Shown here: positions 29,029 through 37,874 of the stretch, one piece after another | Position numbering within the stretch: position 1 is the first letter of the stretch | Layout of the letters: each line of letters opens with the position of its first letter | Assembly: GCA_022708025.1 (NCBI GenBank) | Contig: JAKIZM010000005.1 | Location: 17,466 to 81,465, forward strand | Reading direction: 5' to 3' | Origin: Bacteroidota bacterium | GTDB taxonomy: Bacteria; Bacteroidota; Ignavibacteria; Ignavibacteriales; Ignavibacteriaceae | DNA length: 64,000 nt | Position numbers and translations under genes: made by a program | Notes under the pieces: model-generated | Databases searched by the model: none | The model's input: the letters and a program-made list of their open reading frames with translations, nothing else | Told to the model about the DNA's origin: nothing

Positions 29029-30219
29029 TTAGATAAGACCTAATTCCTTACCTGTTATTTCAAAAATACTTATTATTTCATCAAGATGTTCCTTTTCATG
29101 AGTTGCCATATAGCTTGTTCTCATCATTTGCCTTCCGGCTGGTACTCCCGGTGAGATAAACACATTTACAAAAACTCCTCTGTCATAAAGTTTGCGCCAC
29201 ATCTGGAATGCAAGTGCATCATCACCAACAATAACAGGAACAATAGCTGTTCTTCCGTCAATAACATTAAAACCTTTTTCCTTAAGATTTTTTCTCATAT
29301 AATTTGCATTATCAATCAGCATATTAACACGATATGGTTCAGCTTCCAGAATATCTAATGCAGCTAATGCGGATGCTACAGATGCAGGAGTTGGAGAAGC
29401 ACTGAATATCAATGCCGGTGAAAAATGTTTTAAATAATTAATCACTCTTTCAGCGCCGGCAACAAATCCGCCTAATGATGCAAATGTTTTACTGAATGTA
29501 CCCATTGTAAGGTCTACTTCTTTTTCAAGATTAAACTCACTGGCTGTACCTCTTCCACCTTTACCTATAACTCCGACTGAATGTGCATCATCAATCATTA
29601 CTCTTGCGTTATATTTTTTAGCAATCTTTATTAAATGCGGCAGATCAACAATTTCTCCTCCGGTGCTGAAAACTCCGTCAGATACAATTAATTTTCCAGC
29701 ATCTGCAGGTAGCTTTGAAATTGTTTTTTTAAGATCCTCCATATCATTATGCTTATAACGCGCAAGTCCGCCTAAAGCACCTTTTGCCATTAAGGTTCCG
29801 GCAACAATACAAGCATGGTTATCTTTGTCTGAGATAACAAAATCATTTCTTTGAACTAATGTAGGAATTACTCCTTGAGCAGATTGATAACCGGTACTGA
29901 AAAGTAAAACTGCTTCGACGTTAAAAAACTTTGCCAGTCTTGATTCAAGTTCAATATGTAAATCAAGTGTGCCGGTAAGATAACGTGATCCGGAGCAGCC
30001 GGTTCCATATTTTTCAACAGCTTTGATAGCTGCTTCCTTAACATGCGGATGTCCGGTTAAACCCAAATAATTATTTGAGCCAGCCATTATTATTCTTTTA
30101 CCTTCTATCTGAACTACCGGTCCTTCATTTTCTTCAATAGGTCTGAAGTATGGATAAACACCCATCGCTTTGACCTCATCAGCTCTGGTAAACTCGTAAC
30201 ATTTTTTAAAAAGATCCAA
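29029..30219 (-). CDS. spt: Serine palmitoyltransferase (alpha-oxoamine synthase)
   Basis: A 396-residue PLP enzyme that condenses L-serine with a fatty acyl thioester to give 3-ketosphinganine, the first step of sphingolipid synthesis. The N-terminal signature [15 protein letters not shown] is shared with the Bacteroides enzyme and separates it from Kbl and BioF. H135 (DNHAC) should stack on PLP, D210/H213 are in MIDDAHSVG, and the Schiff-base Lys is K244 in [11 protein letters not shown]. The start is TTG, fixed by a perfect AGGAGG five bases upstream. A reductase gene is divergent 106 bases away. Glycine C-acetyltransferase is the alternative but fits the N-terminus less well. Confidence 0.85.
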   Translation of the reverse strand: MDLFKKCYEFTRADEVKAMGVYPYFRPIEENEGPVVQIEGKRIIMAGSNNYLGLTGHPHVKEAAIKAVEKYGTGCSGSRYLTGTLDLHIELESRLAKFFNVEAVLLFSTGYQSAQGVIPTLVQRNDFVISDKDNHACIVAGTLMAKGALGGLARYKHNDMEDLKKTISKLPADAGKLIVSDGVFSTGGEIVDLPHLIKIAKKYNARVMIDDAHSVGVIGKGGRGTASEFNLEKEVDLTMGTFSKTFASLGGFVAGAERVINYLKHFSPALIFSASPTPASVASALAALDILEAEPYRVNMLIDNANYMRKNLKEKGFNVIDGRTAIVPVIVGDDALAFQMWRKLYDRGVFVNVFISPGVPAGRQMMRTSYMATHEKEHLDEIISIFEITGKELGLI

Positions 30220-30325
30220 AAATTCCTCCTGGGTTTGAAAGGATTAACTAAAAGTGATTCGACTTTTTATTAAATTGCAAAGAAAATTTATCATTAAATA
30301 GACTTAAAAACAAATAAACATCATT

Positions 30326-31318
30326 ATGCAGGATAAACAAATAGCAGTAGTTACAGGTGCAAATGGCTTTGTTGGAAGCCATCTTGTAGATAATCTTTTG
30401 AGTAAGGGATTGACAGTAAGATGTATAGTAAGAGAATCAAGTAATCTGAGATGGCTTGAAGGAAAAAATGTTGAACTATTTAAAACAGGATTATTAGATA
30501 AGGAAGGATTAAGAAAAGCATTTAACAATGCTGATTATATTTTTCATGTAGCTGGTGTTGTTAAATCCAAATCTAAAGAAGGCTATTTTAAAGGTAATGT
30601 GGATACAACAAGATCACTTCTGGAAGTTGCATTAGAATTCAAATCGAACTTAAAAAGGTTTTTAGTTGTCAGCAGCCAAACGGTTACAGGTCCATCAACA
30701 AAAGATAAGCCGGTTGATGAAAATACAGTTCCGGTTCCCATTACAACTTATGGAAAAAGTAAATATGAAGAAGAAAAACTCGTCTTATCTTATAAGGATA
30801 AATTACCAATAACAATTTGCAGGGCACCTGCTGTTTATGGTGAACGTGATACGGAAATATTTATTTATTTCCAGACATTCAGTAAAGGAATAACCACAAC
30901 AATTGGCTTTAAAAAGAAAGAGCTGAGTCTTATTCATGCTGCTGACTTAGTCGAAGGGTTCTATCTTGCAGCAATAAATGAAAAGGCTAAAGGAGAAATT
31001 TATTTTATCGGTTCGGAAAAATTTTATACCTGGCAGGAAATAAATTCAATAACATCAAAAGTTCTGAATAAAAAAGCGTTGGTAATAATAGTTCCTCATT
31101 TCTTGGTTTTTACAATAGCAGCTATAGCACAATTTTTTGCAATGTTCAGTAAAAATCCCGCAACATTAAATATCGAAAAAGCAAAAGATCTTACACAACA
31201 ATACTGGACTTGTGATACTTCCAAAGCAGTAAGAGATTTAGGTTACAAACAAAAAATTTCTGCTGAAGAAGGTATTAGAAGGACTATAGATTGGTATAAA
31301 AAAATGAAATGGTTTTAA
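30326..31318 (+). CDS. Extended SDR (NAD-dependent epimerase-like), candidate CerR ketosphinganine reductase
   Basis: A 330-residue extended short-chain dehydrogenase. The nucleotide loop is GANGFVGSH (11-19), the catalytic pair Y142/K146 is in YGKSKYEEE, and a Ser of VSSQT (116-119) completes the site. A hydrophobic segment near 256-274 (IIVPHFLVFTIAAIAQFFA) suggests membrane contact, fitting a lipid substrate. It is divergent from spt. In Caulobacter and Bacteroides the 3-ketosphinganine or oxidised-ceramide reductase CerR is a protein of this fold next to spt. Sugar epimerases have the same fold, so the specific call depends on context. Confidence 0.65.
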   Translation: MQDKQIAVVTGANGFVGSHLVDNLLSKGLTVRCIVRESSNLRWLEGKNVELFKTGLLDKEGLRKAFNNADYIFHVAGVVKSKSKEGYFKGNVDTTRSLLEVALEFKSNLKRFLVVSSQTVTGPSTKDKPVDENTVPVPITTYGKSKYEEEKLVLSYKDKLPITICRAPAVYGERDTEIFIYFQTFSKGITTTIGFKKKELSLIHAADLVEGFYLAAINEKAKGEIYFIGSEKFYTWQEINSITSKVLNKKALVIIVPHFLVFTIAAIAQFFAMFSKNPATLNIEKAKDLTQQYWTCDTSKAVRDLGYKQKISAEEGIRRTIDWYKKMKWF

Positions 31319-31734
31319 TTATTCTTAGCGCCTTCTTCAATCCATTTTTTAACTCCACGGATTTGTTCAATTGTTAGTGGTTTTGCATAACCAACAGGCG
31401 GCATTGGCGGAAAAGGCGGTCTTGCTTCAATTGTCCAGACTAACTTACTCAAATCAGGCTCACGCGGAAAAACTATAGTAGGATCTGCTGTAACACCTGA
31501 ATAAGTAGAAAGATCCAATCCTTTTGACGGATTAGGTTGAGCATGGCATCCTGAAAAAGCACATTTTACTTGTAAGATCGGATAAATATTTTCAGCAAAA
31601 CTGATATTTGATTGGGGGATTGGTTTAGAATCAACATCATCAACTGTTAACGTATCATCACACGAAATAAGTATGAATGAAGAGATTAATAAAATCAAGA
31701 ATCTTAAAATATTATTTATGTTCAGATTATTCAT
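31315..31734 (-). CDS. Lipoprotein with cytochrome c-like CX4CH motif
   Basis: A 139-residue predicted lipoprotein: the hydrophobic leader ends in the lipobox ILISC, followed by DD. The mature part has CAFSGCH, a haem-binding motif with four instead of two residues between the Cys, set in the context ILQVKC...GCHAQPNP familiar from Planctomycete-type and cytochrome c-like domains. A candidate axial Met is in FPPMPPVGY. It may be a small outer-membrane electron carrier. Its stop overlaps the end of the convergent SDR gene by four bases. The haem call is likely, the partner unknown. Confidence 0.65.
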   Translation of the reverse strand: MNNLNINNILRFLILLISSFILISCDDTLTVDDVDSKPIPQSNISFAENIYPILQVKCAFSGCHAQPNPSKGLDLSTYSGVTADPTIVFPREPDLSKLVWTIEARPPFPPMPPVGYAKPLTIEQIRGVKKWIEEGAKNN

Positions 31735-31909
31735 AAATGCTAAAATAACTTAAAAATATTTAATGAATTTGACCAAATATAAAAATGAAAAAATCAATCT
31801 CTAAAATTCTGGTATTAAGAATTGTTATTCTAATTTAACCTTTCTATCTTAATAACAAGAATTTAGGAAATTTTCATACATAAGTTTTGTATTCTGATTC
31901 ATAATAAAA

Positions 31910-31965
31910 GGGGCTATAGCTCAGCTGGGAGAGCGTCCCGATTGTATCGGGAAGGTCATCGGTTC
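31910..31965 (+). pseudogene. Truncated tRNA (5' two-thirds of an Ala-like tRNA body)
   Basis: The first 26 bases (GGGGCTATAGCTCAGCTGGG and on) are identical to the complete tRNA-Ala 116 bases downstream. An anticodon arm TCCCG-ATTGTAT-CGGGA (triplet TGT), a variable loop and the 5' T-stem follow. The homology stops inside the T-loop after GGTTC, and the 3' T-stem and acceptor are missing. It cannot fold as a tRNA, so it is a broken copy. Confidence 0.75.
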
Positions 31966-32025
31966 ACGGATAGACTATTTAAAAGAATCAATAAGATTTT
32001 ATAGTATTAAGAATTTTAAAATTAT

Positions 32026-32098
<73 letters not shown>

Positions 32099-32102
32099 CT
32101 TT

Positions 32103-32126
32103 AACCCACTAGTAGTGGGTTTTTTT
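32103..32126 (+). terminator. Rho-independent terminator after tRNA-Ala
   Basis: AACCCACT-AGT-AGTGGGTT forms an 8-bp stem with a 3-base loop followed by TTTTTTT. It directly ends the tRNA-Ala transcript. Confidence 0.92.
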
Positions 32127-32138
32127 ATGGTAATAGCA

Positions 32139-32167
32139 TTGATGTTCTAAAACAATTCTTATATTTG
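32139..32167 (+). promoter_or_regulatory. Bacteroidota-type promoter of the MATE gene
   Basis: TTG (32139-32141), an 18-base spacer and TATATTTG (32160-32167) match the TTG/TAnnTTTG consensus. The expected transcription start, about 5 bases later, falls at or within a few bases of the ATG at 32174, so the message has almost no leader. Confidence 0.6.
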
Positions 32168-32173
32168 TGTTGA

Positions 32174-33538
32174 ATGAATTTATTACCCGTTAATAATTAT
32201 TATAAAAAAATACTTCGTGTTTCACTGCCTGCTATAGCAGGACTTTCAACACAGATGGTTGTTTCTTTAGTTGATTCAGCTATGGTTGGAAGATTGGAAG
32301 AAACAACTTATGCACTTGCTGCTATGGGTATTGGGGTTCTAGCAACCTGGGCACTTGTCAGCTTTTTTTCAAGTTTGGCAACCGGAACTCACGTAATTGT
32401 TGCCCGCAGATTTGGTCAGGCAAATTATTTAGAATGTGGAAATACTTTAAATAACTCACTTATTATCTCATTTAGTATCGGAATAGTTGTTACAATAATT
32501 GGTGATTATTTTGCTTCTACAATTGCTAACTTTTTTGCAAGCGATGATCTGGTAGCCAAGTATGCTGCTGATTATCTTTTCTTCAGATTTCTGGGAATAC
32601 CTTTTTTTCTTATCTCTGTTTCTTTCCGTGGCTTTTTCTTTGGTATTGGTAAAACCAAGATATTTATGATCTCCGGAATTTTTACAAATTTCTTCAATAT
32701 TATTTTTAATTATATTTTTATATACGGTGAATTTGGAATGCCAAGAATGGGGCTTGCAGGAGCCGGTTTAGGTTCTACACTTGCAACTTTCATCGATGTT
32801 ATGTTTTATCTGATAATAATTCTTTTACCAGAGTACCGAAAACGCTATCAAAATTTTAAATACTTTAAAGTTGATACTGAGATAATCAAAGGAATATTTA
32901 AAATTTCTTTACCGGTTTCTTTCCAGAATGTTTTTGTATTAATAGGGTTTTTAAGTTTTGTATCAATTACCGGAGTAATCGGAACAAAAGAACAGGCGGC
33001 AACTCAGGCAATTATTTCAACATTATTTATGTCCTTTTTACCGCTATTTGGATTCGGAGCAGCAGTTCAGACACTTGTAGGTAATAATCTTGGTGCAAAA
33101 AAATATCAACTTGCAAAGCTTTATGGATTTGAGACCGTTAAAGTTGCTACGATTTTTACAATTATTTTAGGAATTATTTTTGTTACAATTCCACAATATG
33201 TTCTTTTAATTATTACAAATGATTGGGGAATTATTGAAATGGCAAAACCTGCTTTAAGAATAGCCGGTGTAACACAAGTATTTTATGCTACTGGTGTTGT
33301 ATTAGCTAATGCATTACAAGCAGCCGGCAGAACGGTATTTGTGATGACAGCTGAGATGGTTACTAATCTTTTAATCTTTGTACCATTAGCATATTTTTTA
33401 GGTGTTGTACTGGACTTTGGATTAACGGGTGCCTGGATGGCATTGCCAGGTTATATTATTATTTATTCTGTTGCGGTATTTCTAAGATTTAATTCGAAAA
33501 ACTGGAATACGACTATTCCGATAAATCTGGAGAATTAG
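32174..33538 (+). CDS. MATE-family multidrug/metabolite efflux transporter
   Basis: A 454-residue inner-membrane antiporter with twelve predicted helices in two bundles of six. The N-terminal bundle has the MATE pattern LPAIAGLSTQMVVSLVDSAM followed by VGRL, and the C-terminal bundle repeats the layout (LPVSFQNVFVLIGFLSFVS; GFGAAVQTLVGNNLGAKK). These transporters expel organic cations using Na+ or H+. It stands alone, with its own promoter and a tRNA terminator upstream. No ribosome-binding site is seen, in keeping with a near-leaderless mRNA. The substrate cannot be read from the sequence. Confidence 0.92.
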   Translation: MNLLPVNNYYKKILRVSLPAIAGLSTQMVVSLVDSAMVGRLEETTYALAAMGIGVLATWALVSFFSSLATGTHVIVARRFGQANYLECGNTLNNSLIISFSIGIVVTIIGDYFASTIANFFASDDLVAKYAADYLFFRFLGIPFFLISVSFRGFFFGIGKTKIFMISGIFTNFFNIIFNYIFIYGEFGMPRMGLAGAGLGSTLATFIDVMFYLIIILLPEYRKRYQNFKYFKVDTEIIKGIFKISLPVSFQNVFVLIGFLSFVSITGVIGTKEQAATQAIISTLFMSFLPLFGFGAAVQTLVGNNLGAKKYQLAKLYGFETVKVATIFTIILGIIFVTIPQYVLLIITNDWGIIEMAKPALRIAGVTQVFYATGVVLANALQAAGRTVFVMTAEMVTNLLIFVPLAYFLGVVLDFGLTGAWMALPGYIIIYSVAVFLRFNSKNWNTTIPINLEN

Positions 33539-33620
33539 TTTTTAACTTAAAATTCGGATTGAGTCCGCTTTATTGCTCAAACGGACATATATTGATTGAG
33601 GATTATTTTTGTAAAAATAC

Positions 33621-33652
33621 TTGACAATCTTAACTAATGGGAATATATTTTG
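33621..33652 (+). promoter_or_regulatory. Promoter overlapping the start of the next gene
   Basis: TTGACA (33621-33626) is followed after 17 bases by TATATT (33644-33649), and the same site reads TTG-N20-TATATTTTG in the Bacteroidota scheme. The predicted transcription start falls near 33656-33659, where the GTG of the next gene lies. Confidence 0.5.
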
Positions 33653-33655
33653 ACT

Positions 33656-34054
33656 GTGAAAACAAAATCTTCAATAATATTTGTAGTTTTACTTCTGATT
33701 GCCACTGTTTATGGCGGTGCATTTATTCAGTATTTTCAGGGTAAAAGCGAATCAGATAACATAAAACTTGAATGGCAAACCGGTGAAGAGAATAATCTTC
33801 AAAAGTTTGTTATCGAACGAAAAACTCCTCAAAGTAGTTTTGCTGAAATTGGAATAGTTACTCCCAAGGGAAGCAATTCATATTACTCATTTATTGATCA
33901 GAACACTTATAAAACAAATGACCTTATTTTTATTTATCGTCTAAAGATTGTTGACAATAATGGTCAGGTTACATATTCCAACGAAACCACTGTCTCTCAT
34001 AGCATTTCAGGTGTAAAAAGAACCTGGGGCAGTATTAAGGCTATGTTCAGATAA
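33656..34054 (+). CDS. Small exported protein with one fibronectin III-like beta domain
   Basis: About 132 residues: a hydrophobic leader (IIFVVLLLIATVYGG) and a single beta-sandwich region. The pattern LEWQTGEENNLQKFVIERK, a GSNSYYSFID turn and the IYRLKIVDNNG strand resemble the fibronectin-III-like modules found before C-terminal sorting signals in Bacteroidota surface proteins. Here only one module exists and no clear sorting signal is visible. An in-frame TTG at 33650 is also possible, but it lies inside the promoter, so I use the GTG at 33656. It precedes the SpoIID gene by three bases and probably shares its transcript. Confidence 0.6.
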   Translation: MKTKSSIIFVVLLLIATVYGGAFIQYFQGKSESDNIKLEWQTGEENNLQKFVIERKTPQSSFAEIGIVTPKGSNSYYSFIDQNTYKTNDLIFIYRLKIVDNNGQVTYSNETTVSHSISGVKRTWGSIKAMFR

Positions 34055-34057
34055 TTT

Positions 34058-35332
34058 GTGAAGTTTTACTCTCTGTTTTCTTTCCTGCTAAATTCAGTCT
34101 TCAATAAAAATTTCTATATCAAGCTCATTATTCATTTCTTCTTTATTTTCTTTATTTCCTGTTCATCTACTAAAAGAATTTATGATGATAATTCATCATA
34201 TAATTTTGATTCATTCCTTGTTCGTGTATTGGTAAATGAAAATCCGGACAATTTATCGCTAGTTGTTAAAGATAAAATTTATTTGTCAGATGAATCTGGA
34301 ATTATAGCGGAGGTAAAAAGCGGCAATGTATTAAACTTTTCTTTATCTGACGAAAATATAAAACTTGTAATTGCAGGCAGGTCCTTTGTATCAAATATCT
34401 TTTTTATTGAATCAGCAACAGATAATAAAATTTTACAAGTTGATGAGAAAAAATACCGGGGTAAACTAAAAGTATTTAATTTGAATAATGGAATTAAGAT
34501 TGTTAATGAGTTGAAGATTGAAGATTATGTAAAAGGAGTTATGACCCGTGAAATGCCTGTTGGAAAGGGAAGTGATAATTATAATGCACTGAAAGCATTT
34601 TCAATTTGTATAAGAACTTATGCTTTCAATCGAATGGCACAAAAAAGGGATTCATTCGATCTTTTTCCCGATACCAGGGATCAGGTTTATGGCGGAGTTA
34701 TTTCTGAAACAGATTACACCAATCAGATTGTGGATGAAACAGCCGGACAAATATTATCTTTTGATGATAAACCAGCTCAGATATTTTATCACTCTACTTG
34801 CGGCGGATATACAGAAGATGTGCAAAATGTATTTAATTCCGGACCAATACCTTATCTGATAAGTATCAGTGATGGAAATGATCCATATTGCAAAATATCT
34901 CCAAGATATGAATGGTCAGAAAAATATCCAGAAGCTCTTTTTATTAACCGGCTTTTTGCTGCCGGGTTATTGGATAATTCAGATTATTCAATCAAAAATA
35001 TTTCAGTTGAATCAAGATTTGAATCTGGAAGAGTAAATGAATTAAAAATAAATTTGATAAACACTGTTGGTCAGATGAAGAATATTTCTTTATTCAGTAA
35101 CAATATCAGAAGTGTTATCAAGACAGCCGATGGAAACTCAATATTAAGAAGCACTATGTTCAACATTTCTTTAGATTCAAAAAAAAATGTTTTGATAGGT
35201 GGAAAAGGTTTTGGGCATGGTGTCGGTATGTGTCAATGGGGAGCTATTGGGCAATCGAAACAGGGAATAAGTTATAAAGAAATTTTAAACCACTATTATC
35301 CGGGAACAAAAATTATTTTAATTAATGATTAA
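34058..35332 (+). CDS. SpoIID/LytB-domain lipoprotein, probable peptidoglycan enzyme
   Basis: A 424-residue protein with a GTG start. The leader ends in the lipobox-like FISCSS near residue 35, so it is probably a lipoprotein. The SpoIID/LytB domain follows: DYVKGVMTREMPVG, FSICIRTYAFNRM, a FYHSTCGGYTEDV block with the conserved Ser/Thr-Cys-Gly-Gly, and the closing motif GFGHGVGMCQWGAIG with a late YYPGT. SpoIID-type proteins are lytic transglycosylases that cut denuded glycan strands. The last eight bases overlap the maf-like gene. The organism shows no other sporulation genes, so a cell-wall-remodelling role is likely. Confidence 0.85.
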   Translation: MKFYSLFSFLLNSVFNKNFYIKLIIHFFFIFFISCSSTKRIYDDNSSYNFDSFLVRVLVNENPDNLSLVVKDKIYLSDESGIIAEVKSGNVLNFSLSDENIKLVIAGRSFVSNIFFIESATDNKILQVDEKKYRGKLKVFNLNNGIKIVNELKIEDYVKGVMTREMPVGKGSDNYNALKAFSICIRTYAFNRMAQKRDSFDLFPDTRDQVYGGVISETDYTNQIVDETAGQILSFDDKPAQIFYHSTCGGYTEDVQNVFNSGPIPYLISISDGNDPYCKISPRYEWSEKYPEALFINRLFAAGLLDNSDYSIKNISVESRFESGRVNELKINLINTVGQMKNISLFSNNIRSVIKTADGNSILRSTMFNISLDSKKNVLIGGKGFGHGVGMCQWGAIGQSKQGISYKEILNHYYPGTKIILIND

Positions 35333-35903
35333 TTCTAAAACTCAAATTTATCTCGCTTCAAAATCTCCCAGAAGACGAAAACTATTGAAGCAATTAAATC
35401 TTAAATTCAAATCATTCGGTATTGATATAGATGAAACTGTAAAAAGAAATGAAAACCCTTCCAATGCTGTTGTCAGGCTTTCAAGAGAAAAATTAGAAAT
35501 TGCAAAACGGAAAAAACTTAATGGAATAATAATTACCGCTGATACAATTGTTGTTTTAGGAAAGAAAATTTTAGGAAAACCCAAAAATGAAAAAGATGCA
35601 TTTGATATATTAAAATTGCTGAGCGGACGCACTCATATAGTTTATACAGGTTTCTCTGTCTATAATTCAATCAATCAAAAAACAATTTCTGAATATGAAA
35701 AAACTGAAGTTACTTTTCGTAAACTTTCTGATCAGGAAATTCTTGAATATATTGCATCAGGCAGTCCAATGGATAAAGCCGGTGCTTATGGAATACAGGA
35801 TGATTTTGGCGCTGTGTTTATTAAAAAGATCAACGGATGTTATTATAATGTAGTTGGTTTACCTTTGGCAAAATTATATCATGCATTATTAAGGATCCTT
35901 TAA
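35325..35903 (+). CDS. maf: Maf-like nucleotide pyrophosphatase
   Basis: A 192-residue house-cleaning enzyme that hydrolyses non-canonical or canonical nucleoside triphosphates (dTTP/UTP or m7GTP type). The motifs are LASKSPRRRKLL at the N-terminus, ITADTIVV, KPKNEKDAFDILKLLSG, and DKAGAYGIQDDFGAVF with the Gln/Asp pair of the dTTPase/UTPase group. It overlaps the SpoIID gene by 8 bases and its stop shares a base with the next start, which fits one operon. Maf is often found with cell-wall genes. Confidence 0.93.
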   Translation: MINSKTQIYLASKSPRRRKLLKQLNLKFKSFGIDIDETVKRNENPSNAVVRLSREKLEIAKRKKLNGIIITADTIVVLGKKILGKPKNEKDAFDILKLLSGRTHIVYTGFSVYNSINQKTISEYEKTEVTFRKLSDQEILEYIASGSPMDKAGAYGIQDDFGAVFIKKINGCYYNVVGLPLAKLYHALLRIL

Positions 35904-36859
35904 TGCTTAAACTGCTGCACAAGAAAATTTTATTATCCATTGCTCTTGCTGCAATTATCTATCTTGCTTTTATTATCTATGCTGATTATCAGAAGATTAT
36001 TCAGTCTTTCAGCAGATTTAATTGGTGGTTAATGCCTGCTTTATTAGCTCTTTCACTTGGTAATTATTTTACCAGATTTTTGAAATGGCAGTATTACCTT
36101 AAACTAATTAAAGTAAGTCTGAAAATACTGGATTCACTTGCAATATTTTTATCGGGATTAGTAATGAGTGTTACACCCGGTAAAATGGGAGAATTGTTAA
36201 AATCATATCTTGTAAAACAGGTTAATAGTACTTCTATAAGTAAAACTGCACCAATAGTTTTTGCTGAAAGGATCACAGATTTTTTAGCTTTAACATTATT
36301 AGCAGTATTAGGTGCTTATTATTTTAATTACGGAAAAGTCATTGCTATAATAATTTTAGGGATAATAATAATTGGAATTATTATCCTGACTAATAGGAAA
36401 ATATTTGAAATTATCATTCACCTTGCATCAAAGATAAATTTTCTGAAAAAGCATGTGCAGAAAATTCAAAACATATATGATTCTTCTTCCACATTATTAT
36501 CGATTTTTCCGCTTATAAGTATGACAATTCTGAGTGCATTCTCCTGGGGGCTAGAAGGTTTAGGCTACTATTTGGTTATTTCAAATTTCAATTCCGGTTT
36601 CAATTTGCTATGGTCATTATTTAGTTACAGTTTTGCAACAATTGTCGGTGCAATTTCAATGCTGCCCGGCGGATTAGGAGTAACAGAAGGTTCATTAACA
36701 TTGATGTCTGTTCAACAAGGACTTTCGCAAAACGATGCTACTGCATCAACATTTATCATCAGAGTAGTTACACTATGGTTTGCTGTTTTAATCGGGGCTA
36801 TTGGATTGATGATTTATCAAAGAAAGTTTGGCAAAGAAATATCATTTGAAAATGATTGA
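35903..36859 (+). CDS. Lysylphosphatidylglycerol synthase-type integral membrane protein (UPF0104)
   Basis: A 318-residue protein with about eight membrane helices and the family hallmarks GKMGELLKSYLVKQ and AERITDFLAL, with MLPGGLGVTEGSL near the C-terminus. This flippase-like domain is shared by MprF and by stand-alone YbhN/AglD proteins. The catalytic aminoacyl-transferase domain of MprF is absent, so lysyl-lipid synthesis is not expected; a lipid-flipping or lipid-linked role is more plausible. It is the last gene of the SpoIID-maf operon, with its start overlapping the maf stop. Confidence 0.88.
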   Translation: MLKLLHKKILLSIALAAIIYLAFIIYADYQKIIQSFSRFNWWLMPALLALSLGNYFTRFLKWQYYLKLIKVSLKILDSLAIFLSGLVMSVTPGKMGELLKSYLVKQVNSTSISKTAPIVFAERITDFLALTLLAVLGAYYFNYGKVIAIIILGIIIIGIIILTNRKIFEIIIHLASKINFLKKHVQKIQNIYDSSSTLLSIFPLISMTILSAFSWGLEGLGYYLVISNFNSGFNLLWSLFSYSFATIVGAISMLPGGLGVTEGSLTLMSVQQGLSQNDATASTFIIRVVTLWFAVLIGAIGLMIYQRKFGKEISFEND

Positions 36860-36958
36860 TTATTACTTGATTTATCAATCATTGGAAGAAGATACAGGGA
36901 ATAAACATATAATTTTTAAAATTAACCAACGAAATTGACACATAAACACCGCTTTTCC

Positions 36959-37007
36959 TTGATTTTACAAAGCCCTATTGATATATTTTGACAGGTAATT
37001 TTATAAT
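36959..37007 (+). promoter_or_regulatory. Promoter region of the ytxH-type gene
   Basis: Two overlapping promoter-like signals precede the gene: TTG (36959-36961), 20 bases, TATATTTTG (36982-36990), and TTGATA (36978-36983), 18 bases, TATAAT (37002-37007). Both point to the ATG at 37022, which has an AGGAG site at 6-base spacing. Confidence 0.4.
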
Positions 37008-37021
37008 GAAAGGAGTTTGAT

Positions 37022-37438
37022 ATGTCACGTGATAATAATCTCGCCAAAGGTTTTTTAATTGGGTTTCTTGCTGGTGGAACTGTAGGTGCAATTGTTGCAT
37101 TGCTAACAGCTCCGAAAAGCGGTAAAGAACTTAGGGCTGATATAAAATTGAAATCCGAAGAATATTTAGATGAGGCTGAAAAGTATCTTGCTGAAGCAAA
37201 AGACAAAGCAAGAGAACTGATCAATGAAGGCAAAAAGAAATCTGAAAGAATAATACTTGAGGCAAAAGCTAAATCAGAAGATATTTTGAAGGATGCAGAA
37301 AAGATTTTTAAAGATGCAAAAGTAAAAACAACAGATGCCCTTCAAACAGGAAAAGAGAAAATTGAATCTGAAGCCGAAAGGATTAAATCTTCTGTTAAAG
37401 CAGGAATTGATGCATATAAAGAAGCAAAAAATTCGTAA
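37022..37438 (+). CDS. YtxH-domain membrane protein
   Basis: A 138-residue protein. The YtxH signature is at the N-terminus: a membrane helix (GFLIGFLAGGTVGAIVALLT, about 10-29) followed at once by APKSGKELR. The remaining 100 residues are a highly charged, Ala/Lys/Glu-rich helix, probably a coiled coil that resembles LEA or apolipoprotein repeats. Such proteins are often stress-induced. It is followed after nine bases by a small DUF948-like gene, a pairing also seen in Firmicutes. An AGGAG site precedes the ATG. Confidence 0.85.
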   Translation: MSRDNNLAKGFLIGFLAGGTVGAIVALLTAPKSGKELRADIKLKSEEYLDEAEKYLAEAKDKARELINEGKKKSERIILEAKAKSEDILKDAEKIFKDAKVKTTDALQTGKEKIESEAERIKSSVKAGIDAYKEAKNS

Positions 37439-37447
37439 AGCACATTT

Positions 37448-37834
37448 ATGGATGTAGTACAAATCTTTACAGTAATATTAATTGCTTCTGCTTCTGCACT
37501 TTGTATTGCACTGATTTTCTATTTAAATAAAATAGTAAAATCAGTGCAGTCCGTTGATAAGAATATTAAAGAGCTTACAACCAACCTTAAGCCGCTTATT
37601 CAATCATCTCTTGAACTTTCCGAAAATTTAAGTCGCATAACATCTGATGCTAAAGAACAATTAAAAATTTCCAGATCAGTTATAAATGATGTAAGAGAGC
37701 GTGCTGATAAAATTCTGAATTTTGAAAGTAAAGTCCGAAATGGTATTGAGGATGCTGTTATGCCCTTAGTTAATAACTTAAATGCGATCGGAAAAGGAAT
37801 TGATACATTTTGGAGAAGTTTTAAAAGAAAGTAA
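37448..37834 (+). CDS. Small membrane-anchored coiled-coil protein (DUF948-like)
   Basis: A 128-residue protein with one N-terminal membrane helix (VILIASASALCIALIFYLNKI) and a helical tail with heptad character (SVQSVDKNIKELTTNLKPLI). The pattern matches DUF948-type proteins that sit next to ytxH. No catalytic motif is visible. Probably co-transcribed with the ytxH gene nine bases upstream. Confidence 0.7.
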   Translation: MDVVQIFTVILIASASALCIALIFYLNKIVKSVQSVDKNIKELTTNLKPLIQSSLELSENLSRITSDAKEQLKISRSVINDVRERADKILNFESKVRNGIEDAVMPLVNNLNAIGKGIDTFWRSFKRK

Positions 37835-37874
37835 TCGTTTTTATTCTCACCTTTAATTTATTAGGAGGAATCCC

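Noticed and set aside
31910..31965. Functional tRNA-Thr (anticodon TGT)
   Set aside because: The 3' half of the T-arm and the acceptor strand are absent, so no cloverleaf can form.
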